Of a stretch of 64,000 nt of DNA, positions 36,487 through 46,297 are shown in pieces. A program made the translations under genes and the position numbers. Under the pieces are notes generated by a model. It did not search any database, was not told the DNA's origin, and saw only the letters and a list, made by a program, of their open reading frames with translations. The first letter of the stretch is position 1, and each line of letters begins with the position of its first letter. The stretch spans positions 4,512,501 to 4,576,500 of the forward strand of contig NZ_OX030782.1 in assembly GCF_943733665.1 (NCBI RefSeq), given 5' to 3'. The stretch comes from Aquimarina sp. Aq107. Lineage in GTDB: Bacteria > Bacteroidota > Bacteroidia > Flavobacteriales > Flavobacteriaceae.

Positions 36487-36577
36487 AATACTATTGTTAA
36501 AACCGAAGGCAACGAGATATAACCAATTCTCGATTATTTGCCTTATTATATAATTGGTTTTTATCAATAATAGTATT
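36487..36577 (+). other. Nested imperfect hairpin in the leader of the giant repeat gene
   Basis: The outer arms AATACTATT (36487-36495) and AATAGTATT (36569-36577) pair perfectly. Inside, AAGGCAA (36506-36512) pairs with TTGCCTT (36538-36544) and CGAGA with TCTCG. The enclosed loop holds AACCAATT, which can pair with AATTGGTT downstream, so alternative folds are possible. It ends 76 bases before the ATG at 36654. The rest of the 332-bp gap holds a TTTTGTT-A-AACAAAA palindrome at 36399-36413 and nothing else that I recognise. Confidence 0.4.
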
Positions 36578-36653
36578 ATTTAAAAAATTGTAGAAAAAGC
36601 TTTTATAATTCGGCTCTAGATTTTATAGAACTAACCGCTATACTTGGAATAAA

Positions 36654-39600
36654 ATGATAAAAAAATTAATTTCTATTTATTTACTCCTTATGCTAGGGAA
36701 TCAACTCTTATTTTCCCAAGCTGATCATATAAGTTGGGAGTTTAGAGGAGGAAGTCTTCTTAATAATCCCGACGGAACATCTACTGGACCAGGATCAGTT
36801 CCTGCAGGATTGGATGTAGCAACAATACCGAACACATCTATCACAAGAGGTCGTCTACGATCTGCAGTACTCGGAGATCTAGATAATGATGGAGATCTAG
36901 ATTTTATTTCTGGTAGCCAAGGAGGTACAGTACACTATTTTAAAAACGAAGGTACAATTACCACTCCAAACTGGGTGTCGGCATCTATACCCACTTTAGA
37001 TACTATTTGGATTGATAGAAATTTAACAGTAAGGAACCAAAATAGACCTCAACTTGCAGATATTGATGATGACGGAGATCTTGATTTATTTATAGGTACA
37101 GATTATGATTATGAACGCGATCGAAATAATGACGTTCTTTTTTACAGAAACATAGGCTCCCCTGAAATTCCTGTATTTGAATATATTCCGGATGGTATAT
37201 CAGGACTTCATAATCAAGAGATAGCCGAATTTCCTGGTTTAGGTTTTGTAGATCTTGATAATGATTCTGATCTAGATCTCGTTGCACTTGGTAGTGATAA
37301 ACTAACTTATTTCAAAAATATAGGCACAAAAAATAATCCCAGCTTTGAACGACAGTCTGAAGCGGATAGCCCTTGGATTGATGAAAGTGCTTTTAACAAT
37401 ATGGATGTTCCAATACCCGTATTTGAAGATTTTGACAAAGACGGAGATTTAGACATGTTCTTTATGATTGATACTGGGTTTGTTAGATGGTTAGAAAATA
37501 CTGGGACATCTACAGTTCCGAATTTTGCTTCAGTCCAAAATACATTCAATGGTGAATTAACTCTTGGAGAAATTGGAAGTTTCCCGACTATAGATTTTGG
37601 AGATGTTGATGGAGATGGTTTAAAAGATGCAATTCTAGGTAGTTTTAATGTAGCAAGATTTGCTTGGTTTAAACAAATTCCGGTATGTGTAGCTCCAAGT
37701 ATTCCCAACATTTCTGCAACTACAGAAGTATGTGAAGGTGAAACGACAAATATAACCATATCTGGTGATCTTAATATTGCTTCCACCTGGTCTATTTATA
37801 CGGACTCCTGTGGAGGAAATTTACTAGGAACTACTACCATAAACAATTCAACATTCGAAGTAACCCCTACTGCACCTAGTACTACATACTATATAAGAGC
37901 AGAAGATGGTGATATCACTTGTATAGATGAGACAACAGCTAATTGCTTAACAATTACAATTAACGTTAATCCTATTGATGATTCTAGTTTTAGCTACGAT
38001 CAAGCAATCTATTGTGAGAATGAGCCAAACACTACTCCAACAATTACGGGGCTAACTGGTGGAGTATTCAGCAGTACAACCGGACTTGTAATTGATCCTT
38101 CTTCAGGTGTAATAAATATTGCGGATAGTGATGCAGGTGATTATGTGGTAACATACACAACTACGGGAACCTGTCCGAACTCTAGCCAAACTAATGTAAA
38201 CATAACGGAACTTGATGATCCGAGCTTTAGCTACGATCAAGCAATCTATTGTGAGAATGAGCCAAACACTACTCCAACAATTACAGGGCTAACTGGTGGA
38301 GTATTCAGTAGTACAACCGGACTTGTAATTGATCCTTCTTCAGGTGTAATAAATATTGCGGATAGTGATGCAGGTGATTATGTGGTAACATACACAACTA
38401 CGGGAACCTGTCCGAACTCTAGCCAAACTAATGTAAACATAACGGAACTTGATGATCCGAGCTTTAGCTACGATCAAGCAATCTATTGTGAGAATGAGCC
38501 AAACACTACTCCAACAATTACAGGGCTAACTGGTGGAGTATTCAGTAGTACAACCGGACTTGTAATTGATCCTTCTTCAGGTGTAATAAATATTGCGGAT
38601 AGTGATGCAGGTGATTATGTGGTAACATACACAACTACGGGAACCTGTCCGAACTCTAGCCAAACTAATGTAAACATAACGGAACTTGATGATCCGAGCT
38701 TTAGCTACGATCAAGCAATCTATTGTGAGAATGAGCCAAACACTACTCCAACAATTACAGGGCTAACTGGTGGAGTATTCAGTAGTACAACCGGACTTGT
38801 AATTGATCCTTCTTCAGGTGTAATAAATATTGCGGATAGTGATGCAGGTGATTATGTGGTAACATACACAACTACGGGAACCTGTCCGAACTCTAGCCAA
38901 ACTAATGTAAACATAACGGAACTTGATGATCCGAGCTTTAGCTACGATCAAGCAATCTATTGTGAGAATGAGCCAAATACAACTCCAACAATTACGGGGC
39001 TAACTGGCGGAGTATTCAGCAGTACAACTGGACTTGTAATTGATCCTTCTTCAGGTGTAATAAATATTGCGGATAGTGATGCAGGTGATTATGTGGTAAC
39101 ATACACAACTACGGGAACCTGTCCGAACTCTAGTCAAACTAATGTAAATATAACGGAACTTGATGATCCGAGCTTTAGCTATGATCAAGCAATATATTGT
39201 TCTGATCAACCAAATACAACTCCAACAATTACAGGGCTAACTGGTGGAGTATTCAGCAGTACAACGGGACTTGTAATTGATCCTTCTTCAGGTGTAATAA
39301 ATATTGCGGATAGTGATGCAGGTGATTACGTGGTAACATACACAACTACGGGAACCTGTACGAACTCTAGCCAAACTAATGTAAACATAACGGAACTTGA
39401 TGATCCGAGCTTTAGCTACGATCAAGCAATTTATTGTGAGAATCAACCAAATACAACTCCAACAATTACAGGGCTAACTGGTGGAGTATTCAGCAGTACA
39501 ACGGGACTTGTAATTGATCCTTCTTCAGGTGTAATAAATATTGCGGATAGTGATGCAGGTGATTACGTGGTAACATACACAACTACGGGAACCTGTCCGA

Positions 39601-41381
39601 ACTCTAACCAAACTAATGTAAGTATTACTGAACTTGATGATCCGAGCTTTAGCTACGATCAAGCAATCTATTGTGAGAATGAGCCAAACACTACTCCAAC
39701 AATTACAGGGCTAACTGGTGGAGTATTCAGTAGTACAACCGGACTTGTAATTGATCCTTCTTCAGGTGTAATAAATATTGCGGATAGTGATGCAGGTGAT
39801 TATGTGGTAACATACACAACTACGGGAACCTGTCCGAACTCTAGCCAAACTAATGTAAACATAACGGAACTTGATGATCCGAGCTTTAGCTACGATCAAG
39901 CAATCTATTGTGAGAATGAGCCAAACACTGCCCCAACAATTACAGGGCTAACTGGTGGAGTATTCAGCAGTACAACGGGACTTGTAATTGATCCTTCTTC
40001 AGGTGTAATAAATATTGCGGATAGTGATGCAGGTGATTATGTGGTAACATATACAACTACGGGAACCTGTACGAACTCTAGTCAAACTAATGTAAATATT
40101 ACTGAACTTGATGATCCGAGCTTTAGCTACGATCAAGCTATATATTGTTCTGATCAACAAAATACAACTCCAACAATTACAGGGCTAACTGGTGGAGTAT
40201 TCAGCAGTACAACGGGACTTGTAATTGATCCTTCTTCGGGAGTAATAAATATCGCAGATAGTGATGCAGGTGATTATGTAGTAACCTATACAACTACGGG
40301 AACCTGTCCGAACTCTAGTCAAACTAATGTAAATATTACTGAACTTGATGATCCGAGCTTTAGCTACGATCAAGCTATATATTGTTCTGATCAACAAAAT
40401 ACAACTCCAACAATTACAGGGCTAACTGGTGGAGTATTCAGTAGTACAACGGGACTTGTAATTGATCCTTCTTCGGGAGTAATAAATATCGCAGATAGTG
40501 ATGCAGGTGATTATGTAGTAACCTATACAACTACGGGAACTTGTTCGAATTCATCTAATTTTGACATTACAATTAATGATTTAGATGACGCATCATTTTT
40601 ATATCCAGCGTCTTCTTTTTCAACTACTGGATCAAATACAGTTCCTGTAATAACTGGATTAACAGGTGGTGTTTTTACATCCTTACCATCGGGATTAGTT
40701 ATCGATAATAACACTGGAGAAATCGATCTAACCAATTCAATACCTAATACCTACACCATTACATATACCGTAGACAGAACATGTGTTAACTCATCTAGTG
40801 TAAATATGTTTATCATAGATGATACACCTCCGACGGCAAGTATTACTTCTACTGAAAGTAATCCAACAGGTAATTCTTCATTTGAAATCACTATTACTTT
40901 TAGTGAAGAAATCAATGATTTTGATTTAAATGATATTATTGTTCAAAATGGAATTGTAAGTAATCTTTCTGGTGACGGATTATCCTACCAAGCTATGATC
41001 ACTGCAACATCAACAGGAACAGTTGCTATTGATATTAATACAAATAGTTTTACTGATCTCTATGGCAATGGAAATATCGCTACAACTCAATTCATAATTA
41101 ATTTTGATAATACTTTAGGTATTAATGACGAAAGTCTATCAAATCTTATTACTATTTATCCAATACCATCAAGAAATACAATCAATATATCAGGTGAAAT
41201 CAGTTTAAATTTAAAACGTGTTGAATTTTTTGATATTCAAGGTAAACTAATATTTTCCGAAACATTAGATATCAATAGTATTACTAACAGCATTGACATA
41301 TCTTCGATTCATTCCGGTTTATATTTAATGAGAATAATTTCTGAAACAGACTCGATAACAAAAAAAATACTCAAAGAATAA
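36654..41381 (+). CDS. Giant T9SS-secreted FG-GAP/tandem-repeat surface protein
   Basis: 1575 residues. A signal peptide (MIKKLISIYLLLMLGNQLLFS) is followed by five FG-GAP/VCBS-like calcium-binding repeats (LGDLDNDGDLDFISGS, LADIDDDGDLDLFIGT and others; residues about 70-340), then an Ig-like domain with Cys. Residues 442-1310 are eleven near-identical 79-residue repeats, then one degenerate repeat, then a bacterial Ig-like domain (about 1390-1480, TFSEEINDFDLNDIIVQNG). The end (ITIYPIPSRNTINISG to ITKKILKE) is a type A sorting domain for the type IX secretion system. It would be exported across the outer membrane and attached or released, probably as an adhesin or matrix protein. It is convergent with the lanthipeptide operon. 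Confidence 0.93.
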   Translation: MIKKLISIYLLLMLGNQLLFSQADHISWEFRGGSLLNNPDGTSTGPGSVPAGLDVATIPNTSITRGRLRSAVLGDLDNDGDLDFISGSQGGTVHYFKNEGTITTPNWVSASIPTLDTIWIDRNLTVRNQNRPQLADIDDDGDLDLFIGTDYDYERDRNNDVLFYRNIGSPEIPVFEYIPDGISGLHNQEIAEFPGLGFVDLDNDSDLDLVALGSDKLTYFKNIGTKNNPSFERQSEADSPWIDESAFNNMDVPIPVFEDFDKDGDLDMFFMIDTGFVRWLENTGTSTVPNFASVQNTFNGELTLGEIGSFPTIDFGDVDGDGLKDAILGSFNVARFAWFKQIPVCVAPSIPNISATTEVCEGETTNITISGDLNIASTWSIYTDSCGGNLLGTTTINNSTFEVTPTAPSTTYYIRAEDGDITCIDETTANCLTITINVNPIDDSSFSYDQAIYCENEPNTTPTITGLTGGVFSSTTGLVIDPSSGVINIADSDAGDYVVTYTTTGTCPNSSQTNVNITELDDPSFSYDQAIYCENEPNTTPTITGLTGGVFSSTTGLVIDPSSGVINIADSDAGDYVVTYTTTGTCPNSSQTNVNITELDDPSFSYDQAIYCENEPNTTPTITGLTGGVFSSTTGLVIDPSSGVINIADSDAGDYVVTYTTTGTCPNSSQTNVNITELDDPSFSYDQAIYCENEPNTTPTITGLTGGVFSSTTGLVIDPSSGVINIADSDAGDYVVTYTTTGTCPNSSQTNVNITELDDPSFSYDQAIYCENEPNTTPTITGLTGGVFSSTTGLVIDPSSGVINIADSDAGDYVVTYTTTGTCPNSSQTNVNITELDDPSFSYDQAIYCSDQPNTTPTITGLTGGVFSSTTGLVIDPSSGVINIADSDAGDYVVTYTTTGTCTNSSQTNVNITELDDPSFSYDQAIYCENQPNTTPTITGLTGGVFSSTTGLVIDPSSGVINIADSDAGDYVVTYTTTGTCPNSNQTNVSITELDDPSFSYDQAIYCENEPNTTPTITGLTGGVFSSTTGLVIDPSSGVINIADSDAGDYVVTYTTTGTCPNSSQTNVNITELDDPSFSYDQAIYCENEPNTAPTITGLTGGVFSSTTGLVIDPSSGVINIADSDAGDYVVTYTTTGTCTNSSQTNVNITELDDPSFSYDQAIYCSDQQNTTPTITGLTGGVFSSTTGLVIDPSSGVINIADSDAGDYVVTYTTTGTCPNSSQTNVNITELDDPSFSYDQAIYCSDQQNTTPTITGLTGGVFSSTTGLVIDPSSGVINIADSDAGDYVVTYTTTGTCSNSSNFDITINDLDDASFLYPASSFSTTGSNTVPVITGLTGGVFTSLPSGLVIDNNTGEIDLTNSIPNTYTITYTVDRTCVNSSSVNMFIIDDTPPTASITSTESNPTGNSSFEITITFSEEINDFDLNDIIVQNGIVSNLSGDGLSYQAMITATSTGTVAIDINTNSFTDLYGNGNIATTQFIINFDNTLGINDESLSNLITIYPIPSRNTINISGEISLNLKRVEFFDIQGKLIFSETLDINSITNSIDISSIHSGLYLMRIISETDSITKKILKE
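37977..40583 (+). repeat. Eleven tandem 237-bp coding repeats
   Basis: Each unit is exactly 237 bp (79 codons), starting at 37977, 38214, 38451 and so on to 40347, with a diverged twelfth at 40584. Units 2-4 are almost identical in DNA, which points to recent duplication or gene conversion. Variation is concentrated at one place after YDQAIYC, reading ENEPN, ENQPN, SDQPN or SDQQN. Each unit carries two Cys (IYC and TTTGTC). Confidence 0.97.
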
Positions 41382-41398
41382 TTTCATTCTTTGAGTAT
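41367..41398. terminator. Terminator hairpin shared by the giant gene and the lanthipeptide operon
   Basis: ATACTCAAAGAAT (41367-41379) pairs perfectly with ATTCTTTGAGTAT (41386-41398). The run of A at 41361-41367 becomes a T tract on the minus strand, so it is a good terminator for the lanthipeptide operon. Its left arm lies inside the last codons of the giant plus-strand gene. Confidence 0.75.
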
Positions 41399-41477
41399 AT
41401 GGATATATTAGAATTAAACCACTTTGGTTGAAATATAGTGCCTCAAACTTTTCAAATAACACTCTATTTTCTATCTA

Positions 41478-42362
41478 TTACGTTTTATTCTTAAATTTTC
41501 TTATCCCCCAAGCTACTTTATAGGTTCTATATAATAAATCATACAATACCATTTCGTGTAAACGATTCTTAGACCTAAACAATCGATTCATAAGCATATG
41601 AATATAACTACTCATCATATCATCTAATTGATTTTTATCTACAATCGTCAATATTTCTTTAACCAAATCTTTACTACTTATACTTTTCTCATCTAAAACA
41701 TCAATAATCGGAGCGTAATCTGGATCTGAATCTCTTTCGAAACTTAGGAAATTTTTAATTTTATCATGTTCATTTCTGAATTTCTTATCCATTTGCTTCT
41801 TAAGCCCCTTATTCATTCCAAACTCAACACCAAATCCAGTCTTTAAACGTTCCAATAAAGCCAACTTATCATCTTCACTATAACCAAAATCCTGAAGTAA
41901 TTGATCTATAGCTCTAACCCCAAATAACCACCTCAATTCTTCTCCTTCATCTCCGTCAATCATATCTAAAAAATCCACTATCATTCTGCTATCCAAAAAA
42001 AATAATTCTTCTGAGATACTCATAGTTTCTACTCCGTATCGCTCTACCTCTCTTTGATATGTATCCAATTGTATTTTCCATATAAGATCTTCATCAGAAA
42101 ACTCTTTTAGCGAGCCATATAATGTGTTTATAACCTCAGCAATATTTTCAGGTTTATTATAGTGAAATCTCAATCTAATATGATGCTTCGGATCATTATA
42201 TCTTATAAAAAACCATTTATCAATAATTCCTTTGTCTAAAAGATGCGTAGTAATTGGTTTAACAATATCGGTAAGAATCAGATCAGAGGTTTTAGGTCCA
42301 GTATATATTTTATAATACAACCACTCACTACCTATAATAAAGGATCTTTGTACATCAACCAT
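41478..42362 (-). CDS. Lanthipeptide dehydratase, elimination domain (thiopeptide-type/SpaB C-terminal domain)
   Basis: 294 residues, the size of the free-standing LanB C-terminal domain. The start RSFIIGSEWLYYKIYTG and KWFFIRYNDPKHHIRLRF are hallmarks of this family. It removes glutamate from glutamylated Ser/Thr to leave dehydroalanine/dehydrobutyrine. Its ATG overlaps the stop of the glutamylation gene by one base, so translation is coupled. A split LanB of two proteins is the arrangement known from pinensin clusters of Bacteroidota. Confidence 0.9.
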   Translation of the reverse strand: MVDVQRSFIIGSEWLYYKIYTGPKTSDLILTDIVKPITTHLLDKGIIDKWFFIRYNDPKHHIRLRFHYNKPENIAEVINTLYGSLKEFSDEDLIWKIQLDTYQREVERYGVETMSISEELFFLDSRMIVDFLDMIDGDEGEELRWLFGVRAIDQLLQDFGYSEDDKLALLERLKTGFGVEFGMNKGLKKQMDKKFRNEHDKIKNFLSFERDSDPDYAPIIDVLDEKSISSKDLVKEILTIVDKNQLDDMMSSYIHMLMNRLFRSKNRLHEMVLYDLLYRTYKVAWGIRKFKNKT

Positions 42363-44596
42363 TAATTCTGTATATTTTTTAGTTTGGTTTCGTTATAAAA
42401 AGACACCACAATTTGATTTGTAAACGTATTTTCTCCCTCTTTTATAGAACTATCTTCCGAATGCAAAAATTCCTTTAATTTAAATCTTCCTCTCTTCTTT
42501 ACTGTATTCAGCAACATTTTCATTGATGTTACATTCCGCGTATTAATTAACAATTCATTATCTCCATCTACAAGAAGTACAAACTGAGGTAGTTTTTTAG
42601 CATCAATAATTTTATGTAATTCGATCTTAAATTCATCATCATTCTTTTGAGATTTCAATAAATCAGCAATATCTAATGATGAAATATTCCAAGTTGCATT
42701 AGAGAATATAACATCTTTATACTCAACTCTTGGTAAAAAATCATACTCGTCCGAAAACGGCCCCCAATCAAAACCAATTCCACTTCTTACATTTTGCGTT
42801 TGCATATTTGCTAAAAACTGATAAATCGGTAAAGCATTACTCAAAAAATTATGGGCATTTGTTAAATGGGGAAGCACTTCTTTATTAAATTTTTTGGAAC
42901 GTAATTTTACTTTACCTCTTGGGCTTGCAGAAATCATTAAATCATCTAACAAAAGTTGATCTTGATCAGTAATAATAGATTTTGCTAAATAAGGAATTTC
43001 ATATTTTCTAAAATTAGGTCGCATCAAAATATTACCAACTCTTGATTCTGGTAAATGCACTATTTCTGCTAAAATTTTGTCTGGATTTAACTTGGTTTCT
43101 AAATCAATTATTTCCTGAGTGTAGGTATTTAAAGAATCATCACCGTGACAAAAACGCCCTAATAAATTAGCTGCGCTCGAGCCTCCACAACTAGACATTA
43201 CTATTTTTTGTGTACTATCTATTTCTACTAATTCTACCATAGAAGAAATCGTATCTGGCAAATCCTGCCAGTTTTCTTCTAATCCTTCAAAATCCTTATC
43301 TGTAAGTTCTAATAAATGTTTTCCTTCTTTTATAGACGAAACTAATTTTTTATGAAGAATTGATTGTATCGAAGACCATTTAACCTCTTTTACAGCTACT
43401 TTTTCTTGTTTATATGGTAGTAAAAGGTCATCAATAATCTGACTCACATCTCCAGAGTCTTTATCTTGTAAAAAACCAATTCCTAGTTCTACATCAAGCG
43501 CTTTTGATAAAGACACCTCTCTACTCTCATAACGTTCATAAAAAGCTGATTTAAATCTAGAAATAAATGTTTCTTTCGGAGGCAAGGTCAATTTGTTAAG
43601 TAATGATAACCCTCTTCTTATTTTTCTTATCGTATCATAACTCAGTGTGTTCTTCTCCACAGACAAATTCATATCCGTTTGAAACATATATTTTAACTCA
43701 AAACCAGTTTCTAACTTCTTAAGAGATTCGCTAAGATTGATATATTCTTGGGCAGAATTACCCATTTTTTTATCAATATGTTCCAACGTTTCTCGAGCAT
43801 TTTCCAATTCAGAAATAATATGATCAGTTCCTGATAATTTCTTTAAAACCGGCATTATCTGATCCAAAAATTCTGGTCCAGAAACAGAAGGTTCTAATTC
43901 ACTAATTAATAATTGACTTTCTACCAATTGATCAATATATCCAGAAGCTTCTTCATAAGTAATTTCATCGTCTACTAATACTTCCGCTAAATCACTAAGT
44001 AATGCTCCTTTTTTTACTTTAGTTAGTACCTTTTGTAAATATTCTGAGTCCTCTACTGCAACAATATGATGCACCCTTCTACTGTTTATATAAGAATATT
44101 CTACATACCTAAGTTGTTTTCCTGCTTTATATATACTGGTATTAGGGTAAAACAAGAGTTGATTCCGGATTTTCTTATCTTTTACGATATCCTGAGATAA
44201 CGCTACCAGATAATTCATATCTAATCGTGTATGCCGATTATTCTTAGACTTATCAGAAAGTTCTATAGATGTTATATTCGAAAATTCTCCAACCGCAGTA
44301 CCGGCAAAAAGACCAAATGGAGTACATCTGGAAGACATCCTACTAAGATATTTCAAAACAGAATACATCATACGTTCTGATGCTGCTTTCTCCTTGATTT
44401 CTCCTTTTAGCCACTTTTCAAACTCCTGATATAATGAAGGAGATGCTAAAAAAATCGCTTCTTTAACAATTTTATCTGTACAAACTGCTTTTAGTTCTTC
44501 TTCACTTAGTTCTTCGTTTTTAGTTAACTCTTTATAAAATGAAAAAGAAAAGAGCGGTGTTCTTAAAACGTACTTAGAAAAGTTTTTATAGCTCAT
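42362..44596 (-). CDS. Lanthipeptide dehydratase, glutamylation domain (LanB N-terminal part)
   Basis: About 744 residues from ATG 44596, giving the usual start SYKNFSKYVLRTPLFSFSFY; a GTG at 44632 overlapping lanC is also open. Family motifs are RMSSRCTPFGLFAGTAVG, NRHTRLDMNYLVALS and the Gly/Ser-rich IVMSSCGGSSAANLLGRF. The domain uses glutamyl-tRNA to glutamylate Ser and Thr of the precursor in the cytoplasm. The C-terminal elimination domain of full-length LanB is absent and is supplied by the next gene. It lies 17 bases after lanC. Confidence 0.9.
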   Translation of the reverse strand: MSYKNFSKYVLRTPLFSFSFYKELTKNEELSEEELKAVCTDKIVKEAIFLASPSLYQEFEKWLKGEIKEKAASERMMYSVLKYLSRMSSRCTPFGLFAGTAVGEFSNITSIELSDKSKNNRHTRLDMNYLVALSQDIVKDKKIRNQLLFYPNTSIYKAGKQLRYVEYSYINSRRVHHIVAVEDSEYLQKVLTKVKKGALLSDLAEVLVDDEITYEEASGYIDQLVESQLLISELEPSVSGPEFLDQIMPVLKKLSGTDHIISELENARETLEHIDKKMGNSAQEYINLSESLKKLETGFELKYMFQTDMNLSVEKNTLSYDTIRKIRRGLSLLNKLTLPPKETFISRFKSAFYERYESREVSLSKALDVELGIGFLQDKDSGDVSQIIDDLLLPYKQEKVAVKEVKWSSIQSILHKKLVSSIKEGKHLLELTDKDFEGLEENWQDLPDTISSMVELVEIDSTQKIVMSSCGGSSAANLLGRFCHGDDSLNTYTQEIIDLETKLNPDKILAEIVHLPESRVGNILMRPNFRKYEIPYLAKSIITDQDQLLLDDLMISASPRGKVKLRSKKFNKEVLPHLTNAHNFLSNALPIYQFLANMQTQNVRSGIGFDWGPFSDEYDFLPRVEYKDVIFSNATWNISSLDIADLLKSQKNDDEFKIELHKIIDAKKLPQFVLLVDGDNELLINTRNVTSMKMLLNTVKKRGRFKLKEFLHSEDSSIKEGENTFTNQIVVSFYNETKLKNIQN

Positions 44597-44613
44597 AGTT
44601 TTGCTACTTCGAA

Positions 44614-45837
44614 TTAACTGATTAATAAACACTCATCCCATTTCGTCTCGAATGGTGCTAAATAAGAGATGATACTCAGTCCAATTCCTGCTACACCTTC
44701 TAATAAATTGATTTCTTTTCTCCAACCTTCATCCGTTCCCCCATACCATTGTTTATAACCTACATATCCATCTTCGTGAACAGCCATTTTAAGTCCTTGT
44801 TCCATCCAATAATCTGCTGTTTCTTTGAAAATTACTTTTTTTGTTTCTTTATACATATAATTATAAATCTGTACCATACCAAAGGTACCATGACATAGAC
44901 CATTGTCTTTTACTTTAGCCTCTATAAGATCCCTTCTTTTACAAGAGTTTTCCACTGTGTCTATTCCTTTTTGAATAATTGTATCATTTTTTAAAACTTT
45001 TCCAACTCTCCATAAGGTTAAACCAATACCTAAATCCCCATAACACCATGCCAATCTCTCATTATCATTCTTTCCCTTTCCTTCATATACCCAACTTGGA
45101 AAAAACGAAGAACAAGATACATCTTTGTTTTCATTACTTAGAATAAACTGAGTAGCTTTCTCTATTATAGATATTACTTCATCATAAAAGTCATCATAAA
45201 TTGCCAAACGCGATAAAAAGTTTATTATACTCGACATTCCATGAGAAAGACTTAAGTTACAGCCTTTAACTTCTTTATTTTCTACGAGATAACTTTCCCA
45301 TTTCATCATACTATTTTCTTCAATAGCAGTTCTTTTAAGAGAAGCCACAATCTCTAAAAGTTTTACTTTATAGTATTCTTTTAAATCTACAGATTTTGTC
45401 CTCTGATATCTTTTAAAAAAATAAAATCCAATCCCTATTACTCCATGAAGAAAATCATAAAATTTATCTTTCTCTCCCATTTGTAAGATAGCACTGCTTA
45501 AATAATCATCCAGGTCCGATAGAAGTTCATCACTATCTACATCAATAAACTCTTCTTCCTCTAACAATTCTATTACCCAACCTGCTCCAGCAATTCCAGT
45601 ACAGAAAGTAGGAAAACTATATCCTTCATTAATTTTTTCAATTACAGAAGATATCATCTCTACTCCTATATAAGCATGAGATTCTTGATTAGTAAACTTA
45701 GAATAATAAAAATTAAACAATGCAATTCCAGAAATACCTGATAAAACACCAACATGTTCATTCATCTTATAATTTTCAGAAAGAATGACACTAATTTTTT
45801 CTAATTTATCTAACAATATAGGTTTAAATGTATTCAT
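44614..45837 (-). CDS. lanC: Lanthipeptide cyclase LanC
   Basis: 407 residues, the normal length. Zinc ligands of the family are present: Cys in RLAWCYGDLGIGLTLW, then Cys-His in NGLCHGTFGMVQIYN. The barrel repeats LSHGMSSIINFL and LEGVAGIGLSIISYL fit the double alpha-barrel. The enzyme adds Cys thiols to dehydrated residues to make lanthionine rings. It is the first enzyme gene after the precursors, but a terminator-like hairpin at 45866-45890 stands between. Confidence 0.93.
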   Translation of the reverse strand: MNTFKPILLDKLEKISVILSENYKMNEHVGVLSGISGIALFNFYYSKFTNQESHAYIGVEMISSVIEKINEGYSFPTFCTGIAGAGWVIELLEEEEFIDVDSDELLSDLDDYLSSAILQMGEKDKFYDFLHGVIGIGFYFFKRYQRTKSVDLKEYYKVKLLEIVASLKRTAIEENSMMKWESYLVENKEVKGCNLSLSHGMSSIINFLSRLAIYDDFYDEVISIIEKATQFILSNENKDVSCSSFFPSWVYEGKGKNDNERLAWCYGDLGIGLTLWRVGKVLKNDTIIQKGIDTVENSCKRRDLIEAKVKDNGLCHGTFGMVQIYNYMYKETKKVIFKETADYWMEQGLKMAVHEDGYVGYKQWYGGTDEGWRKEINLLEGVAGIGLSIISYLAPFETKWDECLLIS

Positions 45838-45865
45838 TTATTTTTCTTAATGTAGTATTATAAAA

Positions 45866-45890
45866 AAACTGCCTAAAATTAAGGCAGTTT
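45866..45890 (-). terminator. Terminator/attenuator between precursor gene and lanC
   Basis: AAACTGCCT (45866-45874) pairs with AGGCAGTTT (45882-45890). On the minus strand it is followed by a run of T. Placed after the precursor and before lanC, it would allow much precursor mRNA and a little enzyme mRNA by readthrough. Confidence 0.7.
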
Positions 45891-45978
45891 TCGCGTTTAA
45901 AATATTAAAAAAACTTGTATTAAGACACATACAATGACATCATTTTTAAAAATATGTCAAAGTATGACCCATTGGTTT

Positions 45979-46131
45979 TTAGAAACAATATCTTCCTGGA
46001 GGAGGACAGCTATTAAAAGCATCTAGGGTAGGACAACAATGTGTTGGATCAATACCACCCTTTATTTTATTAAGGTTTAAGTCACTAATCGTTTGTTTTT
46101 TAAGCTCCAATTTTTTCAATGATTTTTTCAT
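45979..46131 (-). CDS. Class I lanthipeptide precursor A
   Basis: A 50-residue frame. The leader MKKSLKKLELKKQTISDLNL-NKIKGG has the LxLKKxTIxxLN pattern of Bacteroidota class I lanthipeptides and ends in Gly-Gly. The 24-residue core begins IDPTHCCPTLDAFNS and ends CPPPGRYCF, with four Cys and three Ser/Thr, so up to three thioether rings with a Cys left over, or a disulfide. It is followed by the hairpin at 45866 and then by lanC, so it is clearly part of the locus. Confidence 0.85.
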   Translation of the reverse strand: MKKSLKKLELKKQTISDLNLNKIKGGIDPTHCCPTLDAFNSCPPPGRYCF

Positions 46132-46297
46132 GATATTGTATAATTTTTAAAATTACCTACTCTGTTTATGGTTTTCGGCTTCCCCATTTTTTTAAGAATT
46201 AATTCTAATCAAGAATTTTGCTACTTTAAAATTATTGACAAAATAGGGTGATATAAAATTTAACCTACGTATTTTAAACAAAATAAGGCATAAAAAA

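Noticed and set aside
37307-37786. Minus-strand 159-codon frame inside the giant gene
   Set aside because: It lies opposite the conserved FG-GAP coding sequence and has no family pattern, so it is a shadow.
37977-40583. Regular tandem repeats as a CRISPR array
   Set aside because: Units are 237 bp, contiguous without variable spacers, and keep one coding frame throughout.
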